A stretch of DNA of 64,000 nt from Emydura subglobosa (GCA_007922225.1 ML679961.1:78978798-79042797); one strand, 5' to 3'; counted from the stretch's first letter, positions 38,964-51,709 are shown. Notes: generated from the sequence alone by a model not told the origin. A program made the numbers and translations.

Positions 38964-41914
38964 GTACTGTTCCATTCCCCAACCCCCCAAGGGCTACTCC
39001 TAAAGGCCCTGGCTTCTCAGGGTACCTGGGGTGAAATTCCCACAGGAGGTCAAGAACATGAACATTTTCTTCTGGTTTCCAGGATCACTCTTCTGGCCCT
39101 TCCCATCTATGAGATATGCAGGGCTTTCCCCTGACCTGTCAAGAATCAAAGACCTGATGGACTTTGTATTCCTCCTACCCCTGAGCTATTACTCGAAGTG
39201 GAGGGGGGGGATCTACCCAGTCAGGGATTGATTAACGACTTGAGGAGTCAAACAGGAAAAATGGGGTGAATCTTGAGGGATTCTGGGAACTGAAGCTTGA
39301 AAGCCACTGGGTTTATTTGTTCAATGATCCGAAAGGATGCATGTATTGGGGATCGAGCTTGGCAGAAGGATGGTCCATTCTCAAGTTCTGGGTCAAGAGC
39401 CAAACTTTATCCCCTACAGCAAGGCTAGAGGTGGCTTTTAGCTTTCGATCCAGGTAATACTTACTACTGAAGAGTCTTATAGGCAAGTGCTCTTTGAGTT
39501 CCTGATGTATTTATTGAAGGTGGGGGAACCACGTCCATGGTTGCCAGTTTTCTGGTAGGTCCGGATAAAACCAGGGGTTAAAAATCAACATTTGCAAAGA
39601 ATGGAATCTGTTGAGTCGAAGCATGGTTTGAGTTGTTGCATGCAAACTCAGCCACACACGGCAGTGGAAGCCAAACATCCTGATGGAAATTCAGAAAACA
39701 GCAGAGGTACTTCTCCAAAGTCTGATTTACTCAATCAGTTTAGCCATCTGTCTGCAGATGATAGGCTGTCTAGGTGAGGCATTTGGTACCAAGAAGGTGG
39801 AGAAACTCCAGCCAGAACCGAGAAAAGAATTGGGGCCCACGATCCAAAATTACGCATGTTGGCATACCGTGATGCCGGAAAAATAAGCACCAAGAAGACT
39901 TGCGTAGTAGGGAATAAAATGAGTCATCTTTGTCAGGACGTCCACCACAGACAGAATAACTAAGTGCCATTGGAAGCACGATATCTCCACAATGAAGTCC
40001 GCAGATTCTGACCAGGCTGTACGCTCCATCCACATCTAGCTTTGTGAAGACCTAAACTGAATGGAGTTTGTTTATGAGTGGAAGGGGTATTGATTGATTG
40101 ATTGTGGACAGTGACCTTGTTTGGGGTCAATAATTGACACAAGGTCAGAGAGACCCACCATTCTTAGCCATGAAGAAGATAGGTGCCCCCACTGGGGAAG
40201 TAAAAGAGCAGATTAACACCTTCCGCAGATTTTCCGCCAGACTAAATTGCACCTTGGGTTCAGATAGGGTGTACATGTGTCTGAAAGAAACCTCCATTCT
40301 TGGTTGAAGATCAATGGGTTAATCATAACTGCAGTGAGCTGGTAGAACATTCACCTTCTGTTTGTCAAATACCTTGGCATATTGCTGTGATTTGGCAGGA
40401 ATTCCGGGCATTGCTGCAGAGTCCACACTTTGCAGCAATGTAACCCTCAGAGGCTGGAGCACCCCACAAAGCTTGACCAGTATTGGCTGGGACTGGGAAG
40501 CCATCTTTGTTGGAACTTCAGGGAACAGAAAAGTATAGACCATGATCATCAGGTAATTCAGGGGTCATGGGTGACAAGCCAGGGGGCACCAAAGACAACT
40601 CACAAATGTGGTGCACAGATAGCCCCAACCTGTAAGACTTCTTGGTGACTACCGAGGGTTATGACCTCCAGGGGTGCTGTCTGATGTGTGATGGGGCCTG
40701 AAGAAAGGAATGACCTGTCACTAGCCTCTCTAAGTTCAGGAAAGTCCTTGCAGAGGATTAGGATCTGATGCCCCTTAAGGTCCAAATAAATGAAACAGCT
40801 GAACGCACTAGGGTCAACCAAGGCTTTTAAGTTAATTTCGGGCATGGCAGAATGCCAGAGACAAAGAGGAAGACGAAGAGGAGCAGTGTGCACAATAGAT
40901 GTTGCCAAGCTTCTGGTGGGTAGATTGCAGTGTGCTTCACTGTGGGAAGGAGTGGGGAATCAGTCCAATCCAACTCCCCTGGCATTTCCTGACTTAGGGA
41001 TGGGCCAGCTCTGGGACGGACATCCTGCTGCAATGTACTTGGGCATTCCACAAATATACAGGCACAATCATAATGTCTGGCAACAGCTCTTTTCATCAGA
41101 GAGATGGGGCCGGACTCTGTCAATTTGCATCAGTTCAGGATCTGGTAAGGCAACTGGGGCTCTGGGAGACAGAATTCTGGCCGACAGGAGTTGGGGAGCG
41201 CGACATCTTTCTTGGGCCAACTCCATTAGCCAATCAATCCTAATGCAAAGATTGATTAAAGCTCCCAGGTTAGGCAAATGTCCCACCTGTTCTAGTTCAT
41301 CTTTGACAGTCATTGAGCCCCTGCCCAAAGTGGTGTCACTGTATAGCCTCAATCCAGTGGCTGTCTGTGGCCAGACATGGAAATTCAACTGCATACTTAG
41401 CGACGGACTGGAGACCTTATCAGAGGGGATGGGGAGCAGCTTCTGTAGTACATTCCCTACTAGCGTCAAGAAAGATGCCAACCATTTCCTGTACAAAGTT
41501 CTCAGTGTTCAAGGAGAGGACTGGATACCTCCAGAAGCAGGGGTGCCCATTTAAGGCTCTCTCCACTGAGCAGACTAATTACTAATCCCACTCACACTGA
41601 TCTATGGGATATACCTGTCGCTGCAACACAAACAGGAGACAGCACTGATTAAGGAACCCACAACAGTTGACACAGTCCTCACCAAACTTATCGGGTAGGG
41701 ACACCTTGGACTAGTAGGATGTGGATGTGAGAATTAGAGAAACAGGAGCAGCTGCCTGGGCTTATGCCTGCACCTGAAAAATCACATTCTGGTCACATAG
41801 CATGGCAACCTGAGCCCGCAATTCCCATATGACCCCAACAACCCTCGAGAGGGTGAGTTGGGCTCCATGCCGTGGGGCAATATCCCTTCTTACCTTTTAG
41901 TGGACTTCTCAAAC

Positions 41915-42278
41915 TGTCACACACCAGGATGTAGGCAGTGCAATCTAGTGTTTGGAACTGGAACCATGCCCAGTGGACAGAGCAGAGTCAGAAGGTGGAA
42001 CCAGACCACTGGCAGGACGCAAGCCAGCGGTCGGAGCCAGGAGTCAGGGGTTCAGAGGAACATAGAGACTAGGGCTGGAGTGGTAGCAGATGAGGGCTGG
42101 AGCAAGGATCGATACAGGAAACAGGAAGCAGGTCTGGTGCAGCTGTGGGCATAGAGCACGTGCTCGGCTGCTATTGCTACTAGGATTAAATGATGATCTG
42201 CTGACTCTTCTGTTCAACCAGGGAGCACAGCCACTTAGTGAGTGCTCATTGGGCCCAGCCAACCTCATTGGGTTGCCA
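41915..42278 (-). repeat. 5' LTR of the chromovirus
   Basis: Same start tgtcacacacca as the other LTR, with shared blocks caggaaacaggaagcaggtc and ccagggagcacag. Alignment fades after ggttgcca, so the outer ~35 bp may be lost. I could not identify a primer-binding site or target-site duplication with confidence. Confidence 0.7.
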
Positions 42279-42329
42279 CGGAAGACTTCCAAACTTTGGA
42301 GAAGTTCAAAGCCTAATTTCACCGCAGTG

Positions 42330-45299
42330 TCCTATCTACAATATGAGTCCAACTAAACCATGCTGAAAGCTTTAGAAAACTTGATTCTGGATCTAAACAC
42401 TCAGCTACACTTCACTTTCCAATATCACTACACAATAAGGTAGTACAGGAGACTGTTTTACAGATCCCAAGGGGACTATATTAAAGTCACTCAAGGCTAG
42501 ACAAGAAGCAGGGATTTTGGAAAATGTCTCAAACAAAGGTTTAATAGGCACTGTGGGGGGTCTCAAACATGCAGCTGTTTCAAATGTGTGCCTAATTTAA
42601 CAGTGCACTGCTTGATGGCAGTAGATATTACACCAACCCAGAATGGAAGCAGGAGGAAGGGCCAGTGGACAAAGGAGGGATAAACACAGGGGGAAAAGGC
42701 CTTGAAAATTTTTAAAAGCGGTGTCTATTAGCCTATGTAATCTACCCAAGAGAAGCCCCAGCGAGCAAGTTAACTTCAAACCTCAGTTACAGCATGTGAG
42801 CAATTTTATTGCTCAACTAAAATTGCATTAAACATTTATGATCTCATTTTATTAAATACTCCTATTCATGACGATCACCATTGGGCAGGCACGTGTTTAG
42901 TATAAAAAAGCCAAAAAAGTGTGTTGTACTTGGGTATTAATAAGTTTAAAGTCTCACCTGGATGACAGGTGTTGCTGGGGCCACATGCCTGGGTCATGGA
43001 TTAACCAACTGCTATCAGACAACCCAGGTCTGTCGTCCAAACCTAAAGCCAGCAAGGCAGGTGCTTTTCCCACTGATCCAGCCAGGGGCACCGATTAAAT
43101 TACATTAGGAAAGAATAGCTTTGCTTTTTCATGAAATTTGATTAGAGAAAGAGAGAGGTAGCACCTTGCACAACATGGTGAAGTTTAAAGGACAATCTGC
43201 TCTTCTTATGGCCCCTTCTGTTGGCTACTTTGATCTGAGTTTTATTGTCTGGATTTAACACCTTCACCTTTAATTTTACAGAGAAGTTCTTTAGAGTTGT
43301 TTTTCTATAGCAACCAATTGTTCAAGTCTTTTAATAGGAACCATCAATTATCCAGGATGCTGGAAACTAAATACATGTAGTTTTGGTGAAATATAAGATT
43401 ATTCTCACTGGTATTAAAACAGGTAGGAGAGGCCACATTAAAGACTCAGGTTTTACTTTCTAAGACCATTACTTAAAACGAGCACTGGCAACAGCTCAGC
43501 GCATTAGGTTTGGAACCAATTCAACCCAAAATGCAGAAAGGAGACTTAATGAAGCAAAATAATACAGGTTAAACTGGCCCTCCTGCTCACCTCAATAAGA
43601 TCTTTATTATAGAGAACTACTGCCATACTGACACGGCCCAATGCTGCAGCAGTTCAATGCCATAGCATTCCAGATTTGCATCACAATTCTCAATTGAGCA
43701 AAACCAGACTCCTCTTCGGGAGGGTTACAGAACCCACTCTGTCAGCCTGTTTTTAAGACCAGAAGTGACTATTATGATCATGTAGTGTGACATTCTGCAT
43801 AACACAGGCCTTAGAATTTCACTCAGTATTTCCTGCATCCAGCCCAACAACATGTGGTTGAATTAGAGCAGATATTTTAAAGATATCCAATCTGGTATAT
43901 TGCCCTCACTGTTAACATGCATCTGATTTCCAATTTGAATTTTGCTGATTTCAACTTCCAGCCACAGAATCTTGTTATGTCTATGTCTGCTAGATTCTGC
44001 AGAAGAATTAAACAACTTGGATACAAGCACACAGCACACGTTGAGGCACAGAGCCACGGTTTCCATTTATTGACTTAAATTTGCAGTTGTAGAGGCTCTG
44101 CACTTCTAAAAAAAGTCAGATCCTTTGCTTTTATGTCCCATGTTTTAGAATATGAAAGCTATATTTTAAAAATGTAACAGAATATCAACTGTATGAACTG
44201 CAGATGAGCCTGGTCCACATCTTACAGAAGTAGATCAAAATGTTCCTAAAGTGAGTGTGAGGGTTGGGGGAGGGAGGAGAATGGATTGACAAGTGTTTGT
44301 GTTGGGTGGTATTCACCCTTTATTTTTGATTTGCACAAGTGACCAGAATCCTGGATATGTGCTAAGTTCTAGGAAATGGGGATCTGGCGTGCCAGTTCCG
44401 GCCCATCTGCAGTCAAAAGCCTAAATGTTTGTAAATCAGATGGTAAATCCTTAAAATTATCTTTGATAGAATAGGCACAACTAGTACTTCAAGTTTAGAG
44501 GTTCCAAGATATTTCTGCCAGATTTTCTTCTACTGTCTTAAAACTGAACTTTACCTTGGGAAAGACTTAAAATACGGTAACAAAACGTTCCACAAAAACA
44601 AACAAGAGTAGCATGGAAATTCAGGTCTTGAATTCAGAGCAAAAATTTTAATATGATTAGTATAAAAATTTCAAAGTTTAAAATTGGATATTAGAGTCCA
44701 TGCAACTAAACTACATGAAAACCTGAGATTCTGACAAGTCCAATTTAATAAAACCACCGAGAACCCTGATTTCTTGCCAGCTTGTTTCTTCTAACATTTG
44801 CATTAATGTGACTTTAGGACTGCTGTATTGTCTCTCATTGAAACCACAGAGCTGAAATTTAAGTGACTGTGGAGTGTTTTAGAGTCTGTGTATTTTATTT
44901 TGTACTTTCAAGTAAATATTTTTTTGGTTGGAATCATAATTGTGAGCAATAGCAGACGGTTTTCCCCTGTAATAAGTAACATGGGTAATTCATGACACAA
45001 CATAAGTTCTATCTTTGGCAGCCAAATGCATGCCCATGGTGGCAACTGCACACCATCATTTTTCTCCAGGAATGCAATAGTTTTTTAGCCCACTAAGGCA
45101 CTTCTTAAAAAACCCACACACCCACACACACTGGCAACTACACTTTATACACAGTCTTGAAATTCTTCACATACTCTGTAAAGGAGATAATTATAGGTGG
45201 CCATTTAAGCAGTTTGCCACCTACATCACTATGTATTTAGTCTTAAAAAAATAAAATCTCTTATACTTGTGTTTTCTGAACGTTCTCCCTAGTTTTATG
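42330..45299. other. Intergenic, no gene seen
   Basis: A CR1-like tail fragment lies at 43745-43880 (gaccagaagtgactattatg, atcatgtagtgtgac, cataacacaggcc). A weak tRNA-like SINE candidate lies at about 42960-43095. The rest is AT-rich unique DNA. Confidence 0.45.
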
Positions 45300-46465
45300 T
45301 AGGGAAAACAGCAGCTCTGCAAACACACAGAATAATTCTGGCACATACACTCCAATCTACAGGGAGAAAGACTAGGTTTGTGGTAAAGGATTTCAGGAAG
45401 ACGGTGGCGGCTACACTTTCTTTTGGAAAGGGAAATCAGCAACCAACAGGCGAATATACAGAATTGGCTCTGCAATCAAGAACCTTCCAGTCAATCATCT
45501 GACTGAGCTTGCCATCGGCATCAACAAACACCTTATGACCCTCTGCATGCAACTGGTCAATAAGTTATTTGCCACCATCATCAGTGCATATAACACCTAC
45601 ACTTGACGCCGAACAAGAACAGAAAGAATCTTTCTACACTGACCTTGACAGAATTCTGTCATCCATTCCAAAGACAGACAAGATAATCCTCTTAGTTTAA
45701 CACAAGTGTTGGTCATGACTCTAACATATGGAATGCCACCATTGGGAAGGAAGGAGTGGGTAAGACCAACTCCAAATGGCATCCTTCTTCTCAGCAAATG
45801 TGCAGAGCACGGCCTTGCGATGACAGACAATCTTCAACAAGCATAAAACAATTTGACAACACCCTTGTTCAAAACAATGGCACTTCTTGGATTATGTCCT
45901 TGTACAAACACAAGATCTAAGAGATGTCCAAACTACCTATGTCATGAGAGGAGCCGACAATTGCTGGACTGACCACCATTGGGCAAAGTCAGCCATGTCC
46001 ACCAGGATTGCACCAAAACATAGAAAGCAATCCAAATCACTCAGACAGCAATACAACATCCAAAGACTTCAATCATCAGAGTACCAAGAAAACTTCCAAG
46101 CACACCTCAGTGGAAGACTGACCATATGCACATCTGGAAACAACAACACAAGTGTCGAAGAACAGTGGGAAGTCTTAAAACAGACAATTCATGAGGCCCG
46201 CGAGGAATCTATTGGCCTTGCTACCCACCGCCATCAGCACAGGTTTGATGACAACAATGTTGAGATCACAGCTTTGGACCAGAAGAGGATAGCTTTCTGT
46301 GACTGGCAAAACCATCCATTATCCAATCAGAAGCTGTGGTTCAAAGGAGGATTCGAGAAACCAAAAATAAAGGGTGGGAGGACAAAGCAAAAGAAATTCA
46401 AGCATTCGCTGTTAGATATGATATGCGGAGCTTTTTTCTGTAAGACAAAGACCCTGAACAGACCA
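45300..46465 (+). mobile_element. APE-type LINE, 5' part (endonuclease and linker)
   Basis: Translated with frame changes, it gives an AP-endonuclease-like domain: GGGYTFFWKGKSATNRRIY (about 45400), VGHDSNIWNATIGKEGVGK (about 45710-45770), and WHFLDYVLVQT with a WTDHH motif. The linker follows, with FDDNNVEIT and IRETKNKGWEDKAKEIQAFA. It ends around DMRSFF, where the reverse transcriptase should begin. This is a different clade from CR1; I cannot assign the Repbase family. Inactive: several stops and frameshifts. Confidence 0.75.
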
Positions 46466-46478
46466 TGCTCATGTAGTC

Positions 46479-48065
46479 TCACACTGCTGAGCCCAGCCCC
46501 CTAATCATTTTCGTTGCCCTCCGCTGGACTCTCTCCAACTTCTCCACATCCTTTTTGTAGTGGGGGGCCCAAAACTGGACACAATACTCTAAATGCGGCC
46601 TCACCAATGCCGAATAGAGGGGAATAATTACTTCCCACGATCTGCTGGCAATGCTCCTACTAATGCAGCCCAATATGCTATTAGCCTTCTTGGCAACTAG
46701 GGCACACTGCTGACTCATATCCAGCTTCTTATCCACTGTTACCCCCAGGTCCTTTTCTGCAGAACTGCTGCCTAGCTCATCGGTCCCCAGTCTGTAGCTC
46801 TGTATGGGATTCTTCCGTCCGAAGTGCAGGACTCTGCCCTTGTCCTTGTTGAACCTCATCAGATTTCTTTTGGCCCAATCCTCCAGTTTGTTTAGGTCAC
46901 TCTGTATCCTATCCCTACCTTCCAGGGTATCTACCACTCCCCCTAGCTTAGTGTCATCTGCAAACTTGCTGAGGGTGCAATCTACCCCATCCTTTAGATC
47001 ATTAATGAATATATTGAACAAAACCGGCCCCAGCACTTACCCCTGGGGCACTCCGCTTGTGACCGGCTGCCACCTAGACATGGAGCCATTGATCAATACT
47101 CATTGAGCCCTATGCTCTAGCCAGTTCTCTATCCATTTTATAGTCCATTCATCCAACCCATACTTCTTTAACTTGCTGATAAGAATACTGTGAGAGACCG
47201 TATCAAAAGCTTTGCTAAAGTCAAGGTATATCACATCCACCGCTTTCCCCACATCCACAGAGCCAGTCACCTCTTCACAGAAAGCAATCAGATTGGTCAG
47301 GCATGACTTTCCCTTGGTGAATCCATGTTGACTGTTCCTGATCACCTTCCTCTCTTCTAAGTGCCTTAAAATGGATTCCTTGAGGACCTGCTCCATGATT
47401 TTTCCAGGGATTGAGGTTAAGCTGACCGGTCTATAGTTCCCTGGATCCTCTTTCCTCCCTTTCTTGAAGATGGACACTATATTTGCTTTTTTCCAATCAT
47501 CAGGGACCTCCCCCAATTGCCACGAGCTTTCAAAGACAATAGCTAATGGCTCTGAAATCACATCAGTCAACTCCCTCAGCACCCTCAGGTGCATTGCATC
47601 TGGCCCCATGGACTTGTGTATGTCCAATCTTTCTAAATAGTCTTGGACCTGTTCCTTCAGCACTGCGGGATGTTCACCTCCTTCCCATTCTGTGTTGCCC
47701 AGTGCAGTAGTCTGGGAACTGACTTTGTCTGTGAAGACAGAGGTAAAAAAGGCATTGAGTACCTCAGCTTTCTCCACATCCTCTGTCACTAGGTTGCCTC
47801 TCCCATTCTGTAAGGGGCCCACACTTTCCCTAATCGTCCTCTTGTTGGTAACATACCTGTAGAAACCCTTCTTGTTCCCCTTCATGTCCCTTGCTAGCTG
47901 CAACTCCAATTGTGCTTTGGCCTTCCTGATTTCATTCCTGCATGTTCGAGCAGCATTCTTATACTCCTCCCTAGTCATCTGACCAAGCTTCCACTTCTTG
48001 TAAGCTTCTTTTTTGTGTTTAAGTTCACCAGACTTCTTTGTTAAGCCAAGCTGGATGCCTACCAT
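46479..48065 (-). pseudogene. CR1 ORF2 reverse-transcriptase pseudogene
   Basis: About 528 codons of continuous reading with only two nonsense codons. It includes the FADD catalytic motif and the YLDFSKAFD motif. The N-terminal APE endonuclease domain is missing, and the C-terminus is lost after RATKMIRGL; the last residues (GSAV) run into flanking DNA. It cannot make an active enzyme, but it is among the least decayed mobile sequences in the window. Confidence 0.9.
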
Positions 48066-48212
48066 ATTTGCTATTCTTTCTGCACATCGGGATGGTTTGT
48101 TCCTGTGCCCTCAATAAGGTTTCTTGAAAATACAGCCAGCTCTCTTGGATTCCTTTCCCCCTCATGTTAGCCTCCCAGAGGATCCTGCCCATCAGCTCCC
48201 TGAGGGAGTCAA
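46502..48212 (-). mobile_element. CR1 retrotransposon fragment (ORF2 reverse transcriptase)
   Basis: The minus frame 48065-46479 reads through the RT domain with two in-frame stops and no frameshift. Motifs in order: [71 protein letters not shown], then [12 protein letters not shown]. The stops are TGA at 47100-47102 (likely a CGA arginine after deamination) and TAA at 47037-47039. Upstream non-frame CR1 sequence extends to about 48212. The fragment stops inside ORF2 after KMIRGL, so it has no CR1 3' UTR. That is unusual, since CR1 copies normally keep their 3' end. Confidence 0.93.
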
Positions 48213-49230
48213 AGCATCAGCAACAAGAACCAAACTCCAGTACGGAGATGATTGTGCTGTAGTTGCACATTCAAAGGAGGTCCTACAAACTGCCCTCCAC
48301 TGCGTCTCTGAAGCTTACAAAAGCCTAGGGCTAATCCTAAACATCGACAAAACAAAAATTTTCCATCAGGTGCTCTTGTTCAATTATCAGATTCAGCAAA
48401 GAAAAGCTACATTGACCGAGAGGAACTGGAAAATGTAGAACATTGTGTCTACTTTGACAGCCATCTCTCACAGACGGTAAACATATATGTCGAGATCCAG
48501 CACAGAATCCGCTGTGCCAGTCTTGCTTTGGCAGACTGTCTCGTCGGATGTTCAACAACTACGACATTAGAACACACACGAGACTCTTAGTATAAAAAGC
48601 AGTGGTCATTCCAACTCTCCTTTATGGCTGCAAGACCTGGGTGAACTATAGAAAACACCTGAAAAACCTGGAGCACCAGCACTTTCCTCAGAAGATCCTC
48701 AGACTAAAATGGGAGGATCATCGCACTAACATCAGTGTCCTCAAGGAGGACAATATCTTTAGTGTTTAGGCCCTGATTATCCAGCACCAGCTGACGTAAA
48801 GCGGATGCTTTGTGCGTATGCTTGATGCACACCTACCAAAACAATTGCTGTACACTCAATTCACCAAAGGAGAAACGAAACAGGGAGGCCAAAAGATAAG
48901 CTTTAAAGACATCCTCAAGACAAACATCAAGAGTTGTGGCACTGACATCATGCATTGGGAGACAGCAGCCCAAGACAGAGCTAACTGGTGAAGACTTGTC
49001 AGAGAAGGAATGACCACTTTTGAGGAAAATCACCTCAGCCTGGTCGCAGAAAAACACCAAAAAAGAAAGGATAGACAACTGTCATGTAGCAATCATGGCC
49101 CATCCCTGCCCCACAACACCACCTGCAATGTGTGCCAACAAGTGTGCAGTTCAAGGGTCAGACTCTTCCGTCATCCATTTAAAAAAAAACCTGTGAAAGA
49201 GATCATCCTCTACCTGACTGATCGCCAATA
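48213..49230 (+). mobile_element. APE-type LINE, 3' part (RT palm end to C-terminus)
   Basis: It begins with the RT active-site region (LQYGDDCAVVAHSKEVLQTA; the usual YADD is YGDD here) and SLGLILNIDKTKI. TLLYGCKTWVNYRKHLKNLE, LRLKWEDHRTNISVLKEDNI, SFKDILKTNI and a short Cys-Cys...His zinc-finger-like end (CNVCQQVCSSRVRLFRH) follow. It is the continuation of the element at 45300-46465. About 300 residues of the RT fingers and palm are absent at the junction. Confidence 0.75.
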
Positions 49231-51709
49231 ACATAACATGTGCATAGTCACTGGAATAATACCGTCTATCTCATTTGTAACTCTGAACAGGATCTCTTTT
49301 ATACATTTCTTCATAGAGCAGCATGTTTGTGCTGCCTCCTACTAAATGGAGTCAGAACTCCTCAGCTCTTTTCCCTAAACTCTGACACTAAAATAGCTGT
49401 ATAGAAGTTCCATCTTTAGCTGAAAAGAGAGGGGCTTATGATTTTGGAACAGGAAGATCTGGGTTGCAACCCTGCTGTAACTAAAAAGTTTTGGGTGGCA
49501 ACAGTAAGCAATGCAAAGTTCTGCATGGGTCATGGATTTGTTACAATGGAGCTAACTATTTTATTTTTGCCATTTCCACAGAAGTGCTTTGTACTTACTA
49601 GAAAGCAAACCATAAGAAAAAATTCCTCTGGAGATAAAAAAAATTTGTTTTTCTAGTTACAGATGAGAATCCAAGCTATAGTTTTAATACATTTTCCCAA
49701 AGCTTTCAAACGGTCATTTCTTCCAGCTGCATGTCTGTTTGTTTCTCATCTACCCACCCTCACAAGATAAGTAACCATCTGTGTCCAGATTATGCAACAC
49801 AACACAAATGATCATTCCATGCAAGTTTGATCCAAAGAGGTGCTGAGCACTCAACTCTTATTGAAATAAATGGGAGTGGAGGGTGCTCAGCATGGGAAGA
49901 GCTCAGTACTTCAGAAGATCAAACCACATATGAGAAGCTTCAACATTTAGAACATGTAAGTGGAAGGAAGGAATAAAAGGACATTTTTATTAATTAAGTC
50001 TTCAGTTTTACTCGTATTCATATTACATACACTCCTGTTCATTTCTTTGTGCATTTAAAGCATAAGAGTTGTATCACGTAGTCATTCACATCTTATAGCA
50101 CAATTTATATTAGACACGATATTTCCTGTATGTAGTTCTGTATTACATTCCTAGTCTAATATATAAACCATAAACAAACAAGCACTAAAATAGACTGTTC
50201 TCTGCACATCTGTCCAGGTGCAAAAATTGCATACAGGAGACATGATTTCTGAAGATTATACAAATATCACACCAGCTCATGCTGCTTTGGAAGACAATGG
50301 AACGTATAATGGCCAAATAAAAGATGAAGAGCCAAAATAGGAGGGTGAACATCCCAGGCAGACAGGAACTGGCAGCCCCACTGGGCTGGGTGGACATACA
50401 TAATTCAGGAGACAAAGGAGCTGTTTAAAGTGATTAAAGAGGTATATCCAGGCGTAACTGGCTTACACTAAACTAAGATAAAATTAAGCTAACTTCCTAG
50501 GAGAGCTATCAGATTGTGGAACCTACTAAATTGAACAAGAGTCTTGCTGCGAAACTCTATTGGGAAAAAAGCTAGAAAATAGGGATCGATCTGGTATTGA
50601 TTCCAAGGGGATGGACTAGATGACCTAATAGGCCTTTTTCCCCCATTGCTGAAATCAAGGATACAATAAATGTTTAACCAGTACAGCTGTTTCCTCCAGT
50701 ACGCCACAAAGAGAACATCCCACAGTAGAGTGGAGCTGGAAATAGAGAGGACGGGAGGATGACAGCAGCTTGAGACTGATGCTGCAGAGTGCAGTGTGAG
50801 TGAATTAAGAGGTGGGCTAATGGAAAATGCACAGGTGACCGCATGTAAGGATGGCTTAATAGGTGACCACACAGGCAAATAATGATTTCCTGAGTGACAA
50901 AATTCCTCATAGAGGGTGAGGAAAGCCTATATTTCCAAAGCATGTTCTAGAGGCTACTGGAAAATGGATAGTGCTGAAATGTGCTATCGAGATCAAATGT
51001 CCCACAACCCCAGCCAAATTTTGCTTTAGGGGCCAACAGAGAAAAAATGGGAAAGAAAGGAGACTAGTGGGGGAAAGGGAAATGGGATGACAACTGCACA
51101 GCTATTTAAAATCCTTTATTGACAAAATGAAACAGAGAAATTAGAAACAGAAGCGACTTACTGTACCTAGTCATCTGATCCAAGCCCTTGCCACTGCAGG
51201 ATTGGCCCCAACAGTGTATTTGAAGTTGGTTTGTTCATTCTAGTTGTAAATATCTCAAGTACAGGGACTTGAGAAATGTTAACAAATGTTATATATAGGA
51301 TTAATCACAAATGCATGAGGTGATTTAATGGTTACCTGACTCGAAGAGTCAAGGTGAAAACCTTGTTAAGAGTGATACTAGAGTATAAATGGGACATATT
51401 GTCATCACTTATTACATATTTGAGGATTTAAATGTGTGTTGTCAAAAAAGTTATTTAGCCAACAGCTACATGTGTCACCAAAGCTAGTGGTACTGTGTGC
51501 GACCACAAGTTGACCAGAAAGAGTACAAAGGACATGGTCTTGCATGATTCTAAACACTCTCAAACTCCTGTGGACTACAGTGAGAATTGAGGGTGCCCAG
51601 CGCTTTGCAGGATTAGCCCCATCCTGCTTAAAAAAAAAAGAGAGATGACCCCCCAATGATTTTGGTGCTACATACTGGCCTAAATCCACTCCCCTGAGTT
51701 AAAAATCAG
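49231..51709. other. Intergenic, CR1-tail fragments only
   Basis: A CR1-like tail at about 50480-50650 (ggagagctatcagattgtgg, then ggatggactagatgacctaa). Another short one at about 51138-51200 (tagtcatctgatccaagccc). No gene seen. Confidence 0.5.

Larger units (their letters stand above)
38593..42278 (-). mobile_element. Degenerate Ty3/Gypsy chromovirus (LTR retrotransposon)
   Basis: Two diverged LTRs in the same orientation flank decayed coding DNA on the minus strand. From its 5' (right) side: a gag-like stretch (41496-41068), a protease-like segment (40908-40600) in which the usual DSGA reads DPSA, the beginning of reverse transcriptase (about 40549-40080: SPVGAPIFFMAKNGGSL, NKVTVHN), integrase core (40033 to about 39590: VLTKMTHFIPY, DRGPQFFSRFWLEFL, VNQTLEKYL), the integrase C-terminal part (about 39460-39265: FRIIEQINPVAFKLQFPES) and a decayed chromodomain (about 39220-39040). 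The RT palm with its catalytic aspartates, RNase H and the integrase zinc domain are missing. With many stops as well, it cannot be autonomous. The clade call rests on gene order and the chromodomain. Confidence 0.85.

Noticed and set aside
40790..41554. Longest plus-strand open frame in the window (254 aa)
   Set aside because: It is antisense to the gag part of the chromovirus on the minus strand. Its translation has no family character.
42960..43095. Possible tRNA gene or tRNA-derived SINE
   Set aside because: A box-B-like phrase is present, but no cloverleaf can be drawn by eye. At most a decayed SINE.
46804..47106. 100-aa plus-strand open frame
   Set aside because: Antisense of the CR1 reverse transcriptase.
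48124..48438. 104-aa plus-strand open frame
   Set aside because: It crosses the CR1/LINE junction, so the first part is antisense CR1 and only the rest is LINE. Not a gene.
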